Source: Coniella vitis (taxonomy: Eukaryota; Ascomycota; Sordariomycetes; Diaporthales; Schizoparmaceae). From it: a DNA stretch of 64,000 nt. Positions 46,579-59,289 of the stretch are shown piece by piece. The stretch is taken from the NCBI GenBank assembly GCA_011317545.1, contig WUJK01000004.1, positions 2,418,001 through 2,482,000 on the forward strand. Direction: 5' to 3'. The notes beneath the pieces were generated by a model. It saw only the letters and a program-made list of their open reading frames with translations, was not told where the DNA came from and searched no databases. Position 1 is the stretch's first letter. The number at the start of each line of letters is the position of its first letter. Both the position numbers and the translations under genes were made by a program.

Positions 46579-47060
46579 ATCTCCTAACTTAAGTAAACCA
46601 AATTAATATTATACTATATAATACTCTTTAGATAAATTATATTATATCTCTATTAGGATAATAAACCCTTTATAATAGCCTATTATAATAGATTTAAAGA
46701 ATCTATTAAAGACGAATTATATAAGATACCCCGATTAGAGATATTCGTAGAATTCGTAATAATAGTAATAGCTATCGACGATTATAATTAGGAAAGGAAC
46801 TAAAAACGGTAAGGAAAGTAAAGACCTATTATTAATTTTATACCCCGGGCTAATATCGGAAAATAATATTAATAGCTACCTTAATACTTTATACCCCGAT
46901 AAAATAATTACCGCGGAATAATAATTAGCGGTATAATATACTTAAGCCTTATAGAGCTCGATATAGCTTAAAGGAAACCTATAAGTAAGGAATACTTTAA
47001 TTACGGTAAAATAGGCTACTTTATACGAGAATACCGATAACCTAAGAAACTTAAAGAATT
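46579..47060 (+). pseudogene. family B gag, 3' part
   Basis: Continues the frame broken at 39312. A capsid segment includes FIIAYYNRFKESIKDELYKI near 46670-46730. A CCHC zinc knuckle lies at about 46990-47035 (NYGKIGYFIREYR, where Tyr replaces the ancestral Cys and His). Confidence 0.7.
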
Positions 47061-48379
47061 TATAAAAATCCCCGAAGGATAATAAGCTAATATTATAATA
47101 TATAAAACTATAAATTCTATTCCTAGTTAAAACTAGCTTTTAAAGTAAATATCGGATAACCCTAATTATAAACTCCTTAACTAGACCTTCTATTATAAGG
47201 ATAATTATATAACGTACCTTTCGGTAAAATAAGGCTTAGGATAATTTCTTTAGAAACCTTATAAGGAACGATAAATTATAATTACCTAGAGAATACTCCT
47301 CCCTACGGATAACGGTTTATTCGAAAGATTAGTAATAAAGTAGTAAGCCTAGTATATTAGAGAATACCCCTATTAGCGTAATATAAAAGGGTATAGGCTA
47401 TTTAACGAAACGGATATTTTATAAAACGATATTACGGAAATTATAGAATAATAGGAAACGCTTTATATTAATTAGGATACTAACGCTTAAATTATTAATA
47501 AAGAAATAAGCTTAGAATTAGAAAGCTTTATAAATAAAGATACCGATAAAGAAGATATATATTACCTTATCTATAATATTATATTTAAAGAACTATTTAG
47601 GATAATAACCTATTAAGATAAAACCCCCCTTATATAAGAAGATATACGAATTAATTATCTCTACGAAAAATACTATTAGATTATATAGTTTACCTATATT
47701 ATATATAATTATAGATAATATTTTAAATATAAGGTAACTAACGAATAGTTCCTTATATACGAGATAGGGTATAATATTATTACTTACGACGATAATAATA
47801 GCGATTATTATAAAGTACTTAGAATAAGAGGAAATTACGCTAGTATTAGCTTTATATATAATACCCCCTACGAATATACTATATAATAAGTAAAATAATA
47901 CTAATATATAATACCTTAGTACGTACTTTACGCGTAAGAAAAAGCGCTCGATTAATATAAAATACGCGAATAGAAATAAAAGGAAAAACTCGTAAAGCCT
48001 ATATATATAAAATCTATATATTATAGCTTCTATAAGCGCGCCGATTATATAAAATACCTAGCGGATAAAGCGTATACTTATTATAACCTTAAGGATAGTT
48101 AGCCCGAAGTATAAACTCCTTATACGGAAGAAGAAAACTAAGCGCGCTTATAGCGATAGGCTATAGTATATATATAATACGGAATATAATAAGCTAAGAA
48201 CCTAGTATAAGTAATAGCCTTTAGAGTATAATAAGAATAATAGAACCTAAAAGGTAAGGATCGTTTATAAGGGATAATAAGCAATTAGGATTTACGATAA
48301 AGTCCCTTTATACGATAGATAGCTTAATATACGAATATTTAAAAATCGTAATATAAATTAATAGTAAATACTATATAAT

Positions 48380-51300
48380 ACTTCTAGATAATAGAGTATA
48401 AGGAAACTTTATATCCCTAAGCGTTATTAATAGAAAACGGATACCTTAGAAGAAGAAGATAGAACCTTATAAACTTAGTATTATAAAAGGTATAAAAGTC
48501 GCTTATAGCTAAGGTATTATCGATATAGAATCTAATTAATTACTAATTATAATCTACGGATATATAATACTAATAAACTTCGATATTACGGATATTATAT
48601 AATACGAGCTAATTTTAAGTATATTATAGTTAAGAAAAGAAAATCCTCGAATCGATTAGATTAATAGCTATATTTCCTAGGATAAAGCGGATACCTAGAA
48701 AACGGTTATAATTAAAGGCGTAGGATCGGATTTAGTTACTAAGCAGTACCTAAATAATAGGGGCTTAAACGAATTTATATATACCTCTAAATCGAGAAGA
48801 ATTATAGTAACGGTTAATTATAGAAACGATTACCCTCGATAGCTTATAAAGAAGGATCTAGTAATAATTAATACCTAAAGAAATAAGGGATATAATAGAT
48901 TAAGATACGATATAATAGGATTCTATAAATAGTAAGATATATTATTACGGTAAGTTTAAGAAGGAACTAAATATATATAACGATATCTCCTTATAATAAT
49001 AACTATATAAAATAAAGATATATTTAGAAACCTCTCCGGTATATTAGAAGAGTATCGGAAGTTTATAAAACTATTTTAAAGAAAATTCGATAATAGCTTA
49101 TTAAAGTATAGCCTATACGATTATAAGATCCCCCTTAAAGAAGGAGAATAATTAAAGTTCTTTCCTATCTATAGATTAGATAAGGATAAACTTAAAGTAT
49201 TTAAAGAATATATCGATAAAAACCTTAAAAAAGGCTATATTAGACCCTTATATTTATTAGTAGGATACCTAATCCTATTTATATTAAAGAAAAACGGTAA
49301 ATTATAATTATATATTAATTATCGGTAATTTAACGATATTATAATTAAGAATCGGTACCCCTTACCTCTCTTTAAAAAACTTAGAGATAGATTTAGAGGA
49401 GCCTAATAGTTTATAGCCCTCGACTTTAAGGAAAGATATATATATATTCGTATTAAACCCGGAGAAGAATAGAAAATAGTATTTAAAATATACTACGGAT
49501 ATTTTAAATATCTTATTATACTATTCGGATTTACTAATACCCCTATATTATTCTAGGAAATAATAAACTTTATCTTATATAAATACCTTAACTATTTTAT
49601 AATCGCTTACCTAAACGATATCCTTATTTACTTAAAGATATATAAAGAATATTAGAAGTATATTATAATAATCCTATAAATTCTTTAAGATAATAAGATT
49701 TTAATAGAACCTATTAAATATAATTAGAATACTTAAGAAATTAACTACCTCGGATATATTATTATACTAAAGTATATATAAATATAGAAAGATAAAGTAT
49801 AGGTAATTAGGGATTAGCCTATACTTTAGAATATTAAAGACGTTAGAGCCTTCTTAGGCTATATTAACTTTTACTAATAATTTATTAGGAATTATAATAG
49901 TATTATAATATTACTTACGGAACTTACGAAAAAGGATATTACCTTTAATTAGAATAAATAGGTATAGAAAGCCTTTAGTATAATTAAGGATATAGTTATA
50001 TTAGAACTAATCCTAGTTAAAGTAGATTAAGATAAAATTTTCGAAATCGAGATAAATATATTAGATTATATACTCGGTAGATAATTCGAATAACGAGATA
50101 ATAAAGGGTAATTATAGATAATTAGTAACTTTAGTAAAAAGCTAAATAGACTAGAACTTAACTATAGAATACCCGATTAAGAACTTATAATAATAATAAA
50201 AGCCTTTAGGGAATAGTAATATTACCTTATCGGTATAAAATAATAAATCCTTATATATATAGATTATAAGAATCTTTAGATATTTACCTTAATAAAGTAG
50301 CTTAATAAACGATAAGTTAAATAATATAAGTTCTTATTAGAATTCGATTTTAAGATTATCTACCGTAAAGGTAAAGAAAATAAATAAGTAGATACTCTTA
50401 GTAGATAGTTAGATTATAAGGATAGTAATAATAAAGATTAGGATATTATAATAATCTTTAGGGAAGATTCGGAAGATAACCTTATTATATTATTTATTAC
50501 TAAGGAACTTAACGTAATATTATATATCGAAGGAGAAATATCTAACCTCGATAATATAATAATATTAGAATAAAATAATTATATTAGAAGTATCTATAAT
50601 ATACTAGTATATAAATATTAAGGAATTAGAATAACTTATAAAAGGATCTAATATTATTAGAATCTATTAAACCTTAAGAAACGAATTATAGATATCGTTA
50701 ATAACTATAATATATATAAACGGAATAAGATAGAATAGTATAAACCTTATAGATTATTATAACCTTTACTAATACTTATAATTATTTAGTTATCTATTAG
50801 TTTAAATTTTATTATTAAGCTACCCCTTTTATAAAAACCCTTAACTTAGGTATAATATAATAGTATCTTAATAGTAGTTTATAGATTAAGTAAATATATA
50901 TACTTCCTATTATATAAAGAAAATAGTATTATAGAAGAACTTATATATATATTCCTCCGTATTATTATCGCTAATTACGGAATACCCTAGGAAATTATAT
51001 TAGATAGGGATAGAAAACTTATATAAAAATTTTAGATCTTACTTACTAAATACCTCGGAATAATATAACGTATATCTACGGTATTTTATCCTTAAATAAA
51101 CGGATAAATAGAATATATTAACTAAATTATAGAATAATATCTATAATACTATATTAACTATAAATAGGATAATTAGATCGAACTCTTACCTATAATATAA
51201 TTCGCTTATAATAGCGTAGATACGATAAGTATAGGAAAATTATTATTCTTCCTACTTTATAAATATAACCCTATAATATACTACGAAATACTATTAGGTA

Positions 51301-51800
51301 AAAACGTAGAAATAGCAGATTAATACGCTAAAAGGATTAAATAATCCTATAAAGATACTTAATATATACTTTAAGATATTAAAGAATAAATAACGAAATA
51401 CGCTAATTAGAAAAGGATTAAGGGACTAATCCTATAGAAGGGAAATAAAATCTACCTTAATTATAAAAATATTAAAACTATTAGACCTAGCGATAAACTC
51501 GATTATAAAAACCTCGGACCTTATAAAATTATATAATAGATTTTATTAGTTAACTATAAATTGGAAATCCTATATATACGCTTATACCTAGTCTTCTATA
51601 TTTTACTCCTAAAACTAGCACTAATAGATATAGAACTCTCGTATAATATAGATATTATCGAACCGGAATAAGTATAATATAAAGTTAAATAGATTCTCGA
51701 CTTATATAAACGCGGACGCGGAAAATAATACCTTATTAAGTAGAACAATTACGATAATTCGGAAAATACTTAGTATTAGAGTTTAAGCTGGAAACTTACT
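48380..51800 (+). pseudogene. family B pol (PR, RT, RNase H, INT, chromodomain)
   Basis: Protease motif remnant at about 48385-48425 (GNFISLS, compare DSGATGNFIS). RT at about 49220-49760 with KNGKLWLYINYR and the catalytic AYLNDILIYL. RNase H at about 50030-50400. Integrase at about 50600-51400. Chromodomain at about 51665-51790, the clearest domain of the element (ILDLYKRGRGKWYLIKWNNY). Order and chromodomain mark a Tf1/sushi-like chromovirus distinct from family A. Many RIP stops. Confidence 0.78.
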
Positions 51801-51850
51801 TACCTATTGCTTAAAAGCAACGGGAACCCTATAGAGTTAATTATATTTAT

Positions 51851-52329
51851 AGTTATAAACGAAAACTAGAATACTAAAAGGAAAAAGGAAGGAACTAAGT
51901 TTAATTTAATTCCTAAATATAACCTTATTTAGAAATATATCTTAAATATTACTAAGATCCTACTTATTAGATACTTTCTTATATCCTATTACTTTACCTA
52001 TTAAAACCCTAATATTCTAAACTTCTTTTCTAAGGGTATAAACCGGTAAGAATAAGAATATTATCTATATAACGCTCTTCTCGTATTAATCGCGCTAATA
52101 TTACGCTAATATAGCGAATTTCCTTAGAATCTCTAAATATAGCTATTATAACTAAATAACGCCTTTATAAAAAGGCTAAAGTAAATATATTATTATACCT
52201 TTAAGATATTAAGTAGCGTTTATATACTAAACGTATATACTTAGTATAAGGAAATAAATCCTCCGATTATATCTACCTATTACTAGCTAGTTATAAGGTT
52301 TCTTCCTCGTTTATAATACTTCTATATAA
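51851..52329. other. AT-rich DNA between family B pol and family C gag
   Basis: Should contain the 3' end of family B and the 5' end of family C, but neither LTR can be delimited. A short inverted repeat TTGCTTAAAAGCAA lies just upstream (51807-51820). Nothing else seen. Confidence 0.4.
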
Positions 52330-53210
52330 TAATTTATTACTTATAAGTAGAGCTATACCTATTCTTTCTAGACCTAATAATTCTTTATCTATCTCTTAAT
52401 CGGAAAATACTATTAATATTATATCTCTTACCTTTTTATATAATATACCGAATCTAATATATAAAGGAACTAATCTAATAGAATTTTAAGCTTTTAAATT
52501 TAACCTTATATATTAATTTAAGATATATAATATTATTAATAAAGATTATAAATCTTATTATATTACCGGTTATTTAAGAGATAATATAAAACGCTATTAG
52601 GTTAATTATCTTATATATTAATATAGGGAAAATAGTATTAAGGCGAAAATATCCCTACCTAATCTTTTAGAATTTCTCGAGAAATAATATTCTAATCCTA
52701 AGACTTATATACTTATTATATCTTCGAAGCTTTTATAACTTATATAAGGCCGAGATAAAGTAGTTACGGATTTCGTATAACGTTTTAATAAAATTAAATT
52801 AGATAATCTAGCTCCTTTAGAAGGATTAGCTTATATTATAGCCTTTATTATTCGGCTACGCCCTAAGTTACGGATTATACTCGGCTTTTAGATAATATTA
52901 CTATATAAATAGAAGTATATTATTAGTTTAGTATAACGATTCGAATTAATATAAAAAGATACTTAACCTTAACCTATATAAACTCCGTAAGAATATAGGA
53001 TTTGCTTTATATATAGGGAGTCTAGTTATATTATAACCTATTATCCTAAAAAAGCTATTAAGAATTCGCTACTTTTTATATTATTACTTAACTTATCTTT
53101 ACCCCCTAAGCGTAATACTAACGATTCCGCTATATTAATATACCTAACTTATAACTATAATATTCGATACTATAATTATAACTAATAAGGCTATCGAAAA
53201 ATAACTTACC
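52330..53210 (+). pseudogene. family C gag
   Basis: Gag core readable with stop read-through: a GTNLIEFQAFKFNL-type opening near 52465, VVTDFVWRFNKIKLDNLAPL near 52760-52815, and a zinc-knuckle remnant at about 53140-53200 with Tyr in place of Cys and His. RIP-destroyed. Confidence 0.68.
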
Positions 53211-53399
53211 TATAGAACCTATAGCAAATTTACTATATTTATAAGGAGGATAATTATACTTCTATTAAATATCCTAAAGCTTATTATCGAACTTATTAAA
53301 TAGTAGGTTATACTATAATCGTATACCTAAAATTATAACGAATTTCGAATATTACCTATAATATAGCTTCGATATAAAGTTCTAGTTAGGGATATACTA

Positions 53400-56300
53400 A
53401 GTAGGATTATCCTTATCTAATCTTAAAGGCTAGTATAATTTTAAGTAAAATATTATAATTTATAGAAAAAAAAGCGCTTATTAATTCGGGTATAGAGGAG
53501 AACCTACTTATATATAACTTATTTAAATAAATCCTATAACTTTATATTAGATTAAGTATTCTATTAGTTATATTTAATAATATATTAATAAAAACTTTAA
53601 GTTCTATTTTATTAGATTTACTAATTACTAATTCCTTAGGCGTTATAAGAATATAGCGTTATCGCTTCTTTATTATTAAAAAAGCACCCTTCCTAATTAT
53701 ATTAGGTTTTCCCTAGCTTATTTCTATAAATCCTTAAATTAATTAAGCTATTAGGTATTAGAGATAGCTATTATATATATCTAAGTTAGTACTTATTATA
53801 TTTATATAGGAAATACGCGAAGTATACGTAATATTTATTATATAAAGTATACCTATTATTCCTTTATATCTATCTAAAAAGGAAGTTAAAAAACTTATCC
53901 CGAGTTTACCTAACGAATATATAGACTTTAAGGATATTATATATATAGATCCTAATATACCTTTACTAATACGAATAGTTTTAGACTATACTATTAATCT
54001 AGAAGAGGGCGTAATACCTTTATAGGGATCTATTTATATACTTATTATATTAAAGCTAGAAAGTCTTAGGGAATACTTATAGAAAATATAGGCTAAAGGT
54101 CTTATTCGTTATTCTATTAATCCTATAAGAGCTTTTATTATTTTTATACTAAAAAAGGGCGGGGAGTTACGCCTTTATATTAATTATTATACTTTAAATA
54201 AGCTAATATATAAGAATCGTATACCTTTACCCTTAATTTTAGAAGTTCTAAACTAATTATTATATACTACTATTTATACTAAGCTTAACTTAAAAGATAC
54301 TTATTACTATATACGAATTAAGGAAGGTAATAAGTAGAAGACGGCTTTTCGTATTAAATATAGGTATTTTAAATACTTTATTTTACTAATAGGTTTAACT
54401 AATTCTCCTATAACTTTTTAATCTTATATTAATCGAATTCTAATTAAGCTTATTAATATTATTTATATTATCTATCTCGATAATATTTTAATTTTTAGTA
54501 AAAACCCTATAATATATATATAAGATATTCGTAGAGTATTTAAGCGATTATATAAGTAGAAGTTATATATTAACCTTAAAAAATATAAATTTAATATATT
54601 AAAAGTTAAATTTCTAGGTTTTATTATTATTCCTAAGGGAATTAGTATAGAATATAGTAGAATCGCTACTATTAAGTAATAGCCCGAGCCTATATATATT
54701 AAAGATATTTAAGTATTCTTAGGTTTTACTAGTTTTTATAAGCGTTTTATTCGGAATTATTCTCGTATTATTATATCTTTAACGTAGCTTTTATATAGCA
54801 AGTATATTAATACTTTTATTCTTAATTTCTAATAGCGTTTTATATTCCGAACGTTATATACTCGTTTTACTATCGCTCTATTATTATATTATTTTAATCC
54901 TACTTTACTAATATATATAGAAATAGATACGTTTTAGTAAGCTATTAGAGCTATTTTATTATAATTATTTAATATAATTTAATATTTAATTACTTTTCGT
55001 TCTAAAAAGTTAACTCTAGTTAAAGCGTATTATAATATAAGAGACTAGGAACTATTTGCTATTATTAACGGTATATTAAATTAGTATTAATACCTCTTAT
55101 ATATATAAACCCTAGTTATTATTAAGACTAATTACCTAAATTAGAGTTTTTAGGAAATAAAAGGACGATTATTAGTAAGGTAAATATAATAGCTATAGCT
55201 ATTAAGTAATTATAACTTTACTATTATTTATTAACCTAGTCGATTAAATCCTATAAACGGATTATTATAATATCCTAATTATTGTAATAACGCGAAAGCT
55301 AATAAGGAGCTATATATACCCTACGATTTTATTATATAGGTATCTAAAGACCTAGTATAATTAAAACGGATTTACCGAAATAATAAACTAAATACTAAAG
55401 AGGGGTAGTCTACTATAGAATTAGTAACTTCTTATTTATAGATAAGCTATAAATATATAGTCTTAGAGTATATTTTAGATAAATTAAATAGCGCTATCTC
55501 GTTATTAAATAGAGGAGGTAATATTTATAAGACTAGATCTAGGAATTTTATCCCGTATAGGTTATTAAGTTATTTAGAAGCAGCGGTAAAGTATATAAGA
55601 CGGAGAGCTTACTTTTTAATAATATATACTCTCGGATAGAGATTAAGGACCTCTAAATAAAGTTATTAAACTATATAATCCGAGCTTAAACTATACGTTA
55701 GTTTTATAGTTTACCTATTTAGAAGTAGGCTTCGTAACCCTACTATTCTTTCGTATATATAGCTTTAATATATTACGGTAATAACTATATAGCTAGATAA
55801 ACCTCTCTATATCGAGGTTAAAAATATATAATAGAACGATCTATTTATAATATCTAGTAAATAGAAAGTATATAGAATCCGTATAAGAAATATATAGAAT
55901 ACTCGATATAAACTCTTAATAATAAAGGATTAACTTTATATACCTTAGGTACCTATATTTCGAAGAGAATTACTATTAGTATACTATAATAATATAACTA
56001 TAGGCTATTTCGGCTTTAATAAATCTTATAAGCTATTTAAACGCTATTATTTTTAGCCTTTTATATATAAGGATATAAAATAATATATTAATACTTATAT
56101 AGTTTATTAACGAGCTAAAGCTATAATTTATCGTCCTTATAGCTTATTAATAGCGTTACTAGTACCTACCCGCCCTTAGTAGGAAATTTTAATAGATTTT
56201 ATTATTAAGTTACTAATATCTATAAGAAGCAACGGAAAAGCCTATAATTTAATTTTAGTTATTATAGATCGCTATATAAAATATAGACTATATATACTAA

Positions 56301-57250
56301 TAATAATTCGACTTATAAGCAGCGGACTTATAGACTTAGTTATACGATATATATTTTAATTTTTTAGAATACTAAATAGAATTATTTCCGATAAAGGAAG
56401 CCTATTTATAAGTACCTTTTAGAGTTCCTTCTACTATTATTTAACGATAAAGCGGCGTTTTAATACCGTATTATACCTATAAATAAATAATTAAATAGAA
56501 TACCTAAATTAAATATTAGAACTCTATTTACGTATATATTACGATATTAAATAAGCAGATTAGGTATAGCGTTTACTTATAGCTTAATTTATTTATAATA
56601 ATACGCTATATTTATTAACCTCTTTATTACCTACTTATACTTTAATAGGGTATAATCTATACTTACCTTCTAATTATCCTAGCGATCTAAAAATAATAGT
56701 ATTAGCTATTATAGAAAGAATAATAGCCCTATTAGAGGAATACGCTATTATAAAGTAATATTTATATAATACTTAAGCTAGTTATACTAAATAGTATAAT
56801 ATAAAGTATATAGATAAAAGATTTATATCTAACTAACTAGTTTTAATCTTAGCGAAGAACTTACGATAACGCTATTTATTAGTAAAGCTAGCAGATAAAT
56901 ACCTTAGTCTATTTCGAGTATTAAAGGTAGTTAAAGTATACGGATTAGTATACCGATTAAAGCTATTAAAAGCTTATAAAGTTTATAATATTTTTTATAT
57001 CTCTATATTAAGGCAGTTTAATAGTAGAGAAGGCGATAATCCTAAGCTATAACCTAAGATTAATATTAAAGGTAAAGAATATTTTAAAATCGAAGCTATC
57101 CTAATATATCGAGGTTCGAAAAGATAATAGTAATTCCTTATTCGATAAAAGGGTTATAATAGCGAAAACTATATATAGAAGCCGCGTTAATATATTAATA
57201 ATAGAGATATAATTTAAAAATATAAAATATAATTAATAGCTAAACCGAAA
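53400..57250 (+). pseudogene. family C pol (PR, RT, RNase H, INT, chromodomain)
   Basis: Protease remnant LINSGIEENLL near 53475 (compare LVDSGAEENLI). RT at about 53880-54560, with FILKKGGELRLYINYYTLNK and IYLDNILIFSK (second catalytic Asp changed to Asn). RNase H at about 54830-55200. Integrase at about 55940-56760, including GYFGFNKSYKLFKRYYFW, a WWEILIDFI segment and IISDKGSLF. Chromodomain at about 57070-57190 (IRWKGYNSENYIWKP). A chromovirus of a third family. Confidence 0.78.
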
Positions 57251-57369
57251 ATTATAAAAAGAAAAAAGAAATTAAGATTAGTCTAAGTAATTAACTAATA
57301 TAAACTATATAATATCGTAATAATTAAGCAGCCTAATATATACTTACTAGTTATAGCTAATAATAATAA

Positions 57370-57374
57370 CCTAG
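57370..57374 (+). repeat. probable target-site duplication CCTAG (left) of family A copy 2
   Basis: The five bases directly before the second copy's 5' LTR. The matching right side lies beyond the window, so this is inferred from family A's 5-bp duplication. Confidence 0.4.
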
Positions 57375-57713
57375 TATTATAGGCCTACGGGTAAATGCAT
57401 AGCTTCGGTATACTAGGGCACGAAGCCTTAGTTAGTATATTCCCTTCTTATCTAGAGACTAGTATTATATAAGCGCTAAATAAGAGCGTCTTCCGAGCAG
57501 CTTATAAGCTATATAAAAGACTATCGGTAATACGATCTATATTAACGGTAGACCTATAGAAAACTCTATCTATAGGTAGATTTTAAATATAAGAGCTATT
57601 TAAAAGCAGCTCTCGCGCTGCTATATAGATACTACCCTTACTTCTCTCTTTAAGTTAGTTAATAATAGAAATTAAGATCGAGATTATAAACGCTCTCTCG
57701 ATACCCGTTTATA
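57375..57713 (+). repeat. 5' LTR of family A copy 2
   Basis: 339 bp, aligned without gaps to both copy 1 LTRs. RIP load is intermediate: a few CpA/TpG remain (AATGCATAG, AGGGCACG). Confidence 0.92.
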
Positions 57714-57849
57714 TTTAACTAACTTCTTTTCTACCTACCTTATATATCTAACGGTATTTATATACTTATTTAGCGTAAAGCCTTAGGATATTATACCCCT
57801 ATAACGAGTAATTCGGGTAACTCCCTATTTAAGCGAATAATAATAATAA

Positions 57850-59280
57850 TAATATAATAATAACTATATAATAAATAGTTACTTAAATAATAGAAGAATA
57901 GCGGTATATTATTAAAGGAGTAGTATAATAATAGCGTAAAGATTATATACAAAACCTAGAAGCGCTTATAATATAATTTATATAAATCGAATAATCCTAT
58001 AGCCTATTATTATAGGAGTTATTAGTAAGTATTAATAATCTAACGGCCGAATACCCTAACCCGGTATCTAATAAACTAGAAGATACTTATACCCCTACTT
58101 CCTAAGATATAAAAAACGCCGATATCGATATAGATAAGGCCCTAGAGAGTATAATCGTACTTAAATATAAGCCCCTCTCTTAGTTAGCGAATTTTAAGGG
58201 TATATATACTTAATTCCTAGCTTAGGAGTATATTATAAGGTATAAACTCGTCCGAGATACTTACTTTATCGAGAATTATATAGATAAGTTCTAAGAAATC
58301 TATAAATACCTAGAGGGAGATATAAAGATTATAATAAGGAGCTATTATATTATAAGAGGAGAGTACGGCTTTTAGAAACCCTCCTTATTCCTATAATAGC
58401 TCCGTTACCGATATTATAACGAGAATTATACTATTACTACTTTTTAAAGGCTTTAGAGCTTTATTTAGAAGAAAAGCTAACCCTTCCCTAACTTCTTCTC
58501 CTAATAGGAGAAGTTATTAGTAAACTCCGGTAGTATAAAATAGCCGGATTTAGCTAAGTTAATATACCTAAAGGGCGTTATTAATAGCGTATTATATATA
58601 TAGCTTATTAATATAGAAATACTATCGATATATAACGATTAGGTAAAGAAAGCGTTTTATATCTCGGCTAAGCTAGAAAGCTATATTATTATCCGAGATA
58701 ATAACTATATTTCGCCTTTAAGCTATTTATCCGGAGCTATAATATAACGCTTTAGAACGATCTAATAAGTAGGAGGAAATAGATAGAAACTATAAAACCC
58801 TTATATAGATCTCGATAGAAATATAGTTATAATTAGTATTAACGCTTTATAAGCTAATAAATAGTATATAAGGTAGGTTAATTAGGCGGAGATTAAGCGT
58901 AGGAAAGAGTAAGAACTCTATTATAGGTATAGATATTCGAACTATAGAATCGCTCGTTACCCCTTCCTACCCGTACGCCCGCTTACTAGCTTAGGAGCTA
59001 TACGGGAAACGGAAATTAATATCGCCGATACTAACCTTATCGACCTTAACGATATTACCGAAGAATAGGAGGAAAATATAACGGGCTGGCCCTTATAGGG
59101 CTCTAGGAATTAACTAGCGTTCCTACGGCCGTCTCCGACGTACGTACGGAACCTTTCGCTTAGGCGGTTGAGGCAAAAGGTACGCAATCTTCTGAACATG
59201 TTTCAGAAGATCTAGTTAACTTATCAAGCACGTCGGGCGAAGGCAATATTATACAGGTGGGCCTATAATAGAAAACTAGC
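57850..59280 (+). pseudogene. family A copy 2 gag, interrupted
   Basis: Homologous to copy 1 gag, with the zinc-knuckle remnant at about 58915-58970. The small insertion at 59077 falls shortly after the knuckle. RIP stops throughout. Confidence 0.7.
59077..59270 (+). mobile_element. 194-bp solo-LTR-like insertion with GAAAA duplication
   Basis: Absent from the same place in copy 1, where GGAAAACTAGC is continuous (about 41011-41021). It is flanked by GAAAA at 59072-59076 and 59271-59275. It begins TATAACGGGC and ends CCTATAATA, compatible with TG...CA LTR ends after RIP at the tips. Inside, CpA and TpG are plentiful, so it has largely escaped RIP. A near-perfect palindrome around CTTCTGAACATGTTTCAGAAG (about 59189-59209) is present. 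No coding capacity. Confidence 0.72.
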
Positions 59281-59289
59281 TACTCCTAT

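Larger units (their letters stand above)
38900..51850 (+). mobile_element. family B Gypsy/chromovirus element, interrupted by a family A element
   Basis: The coding order gag, protease, RT, RNase H, integrase, chromodomain is readable on the plus strand in two parts: up to 39312, and from 46579 on. Removing 39313-46573 and one copy of the GTAAG duplication restores a continuous gag frame, which proves the nesting. Outer ends and LTRs could not be delimited, so the coordinates are approximate. All domains are disabled by RIP. Confidence 0.75.
52330..57300 (+). mobile_element. family C Gypsy/chromovirus element, partial or LTRs unresolved
   Basis: A third RIP-degraded element on the plus strand with gag, protease, RT, RNase H, integrase and chromodomain in order. 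It is clearly different in sequence from families A and B. Its 3' side abuts the family A copy 2 LTR at 57375. LTRs were not identified, so ends are approximate. Confidence 0.75.
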
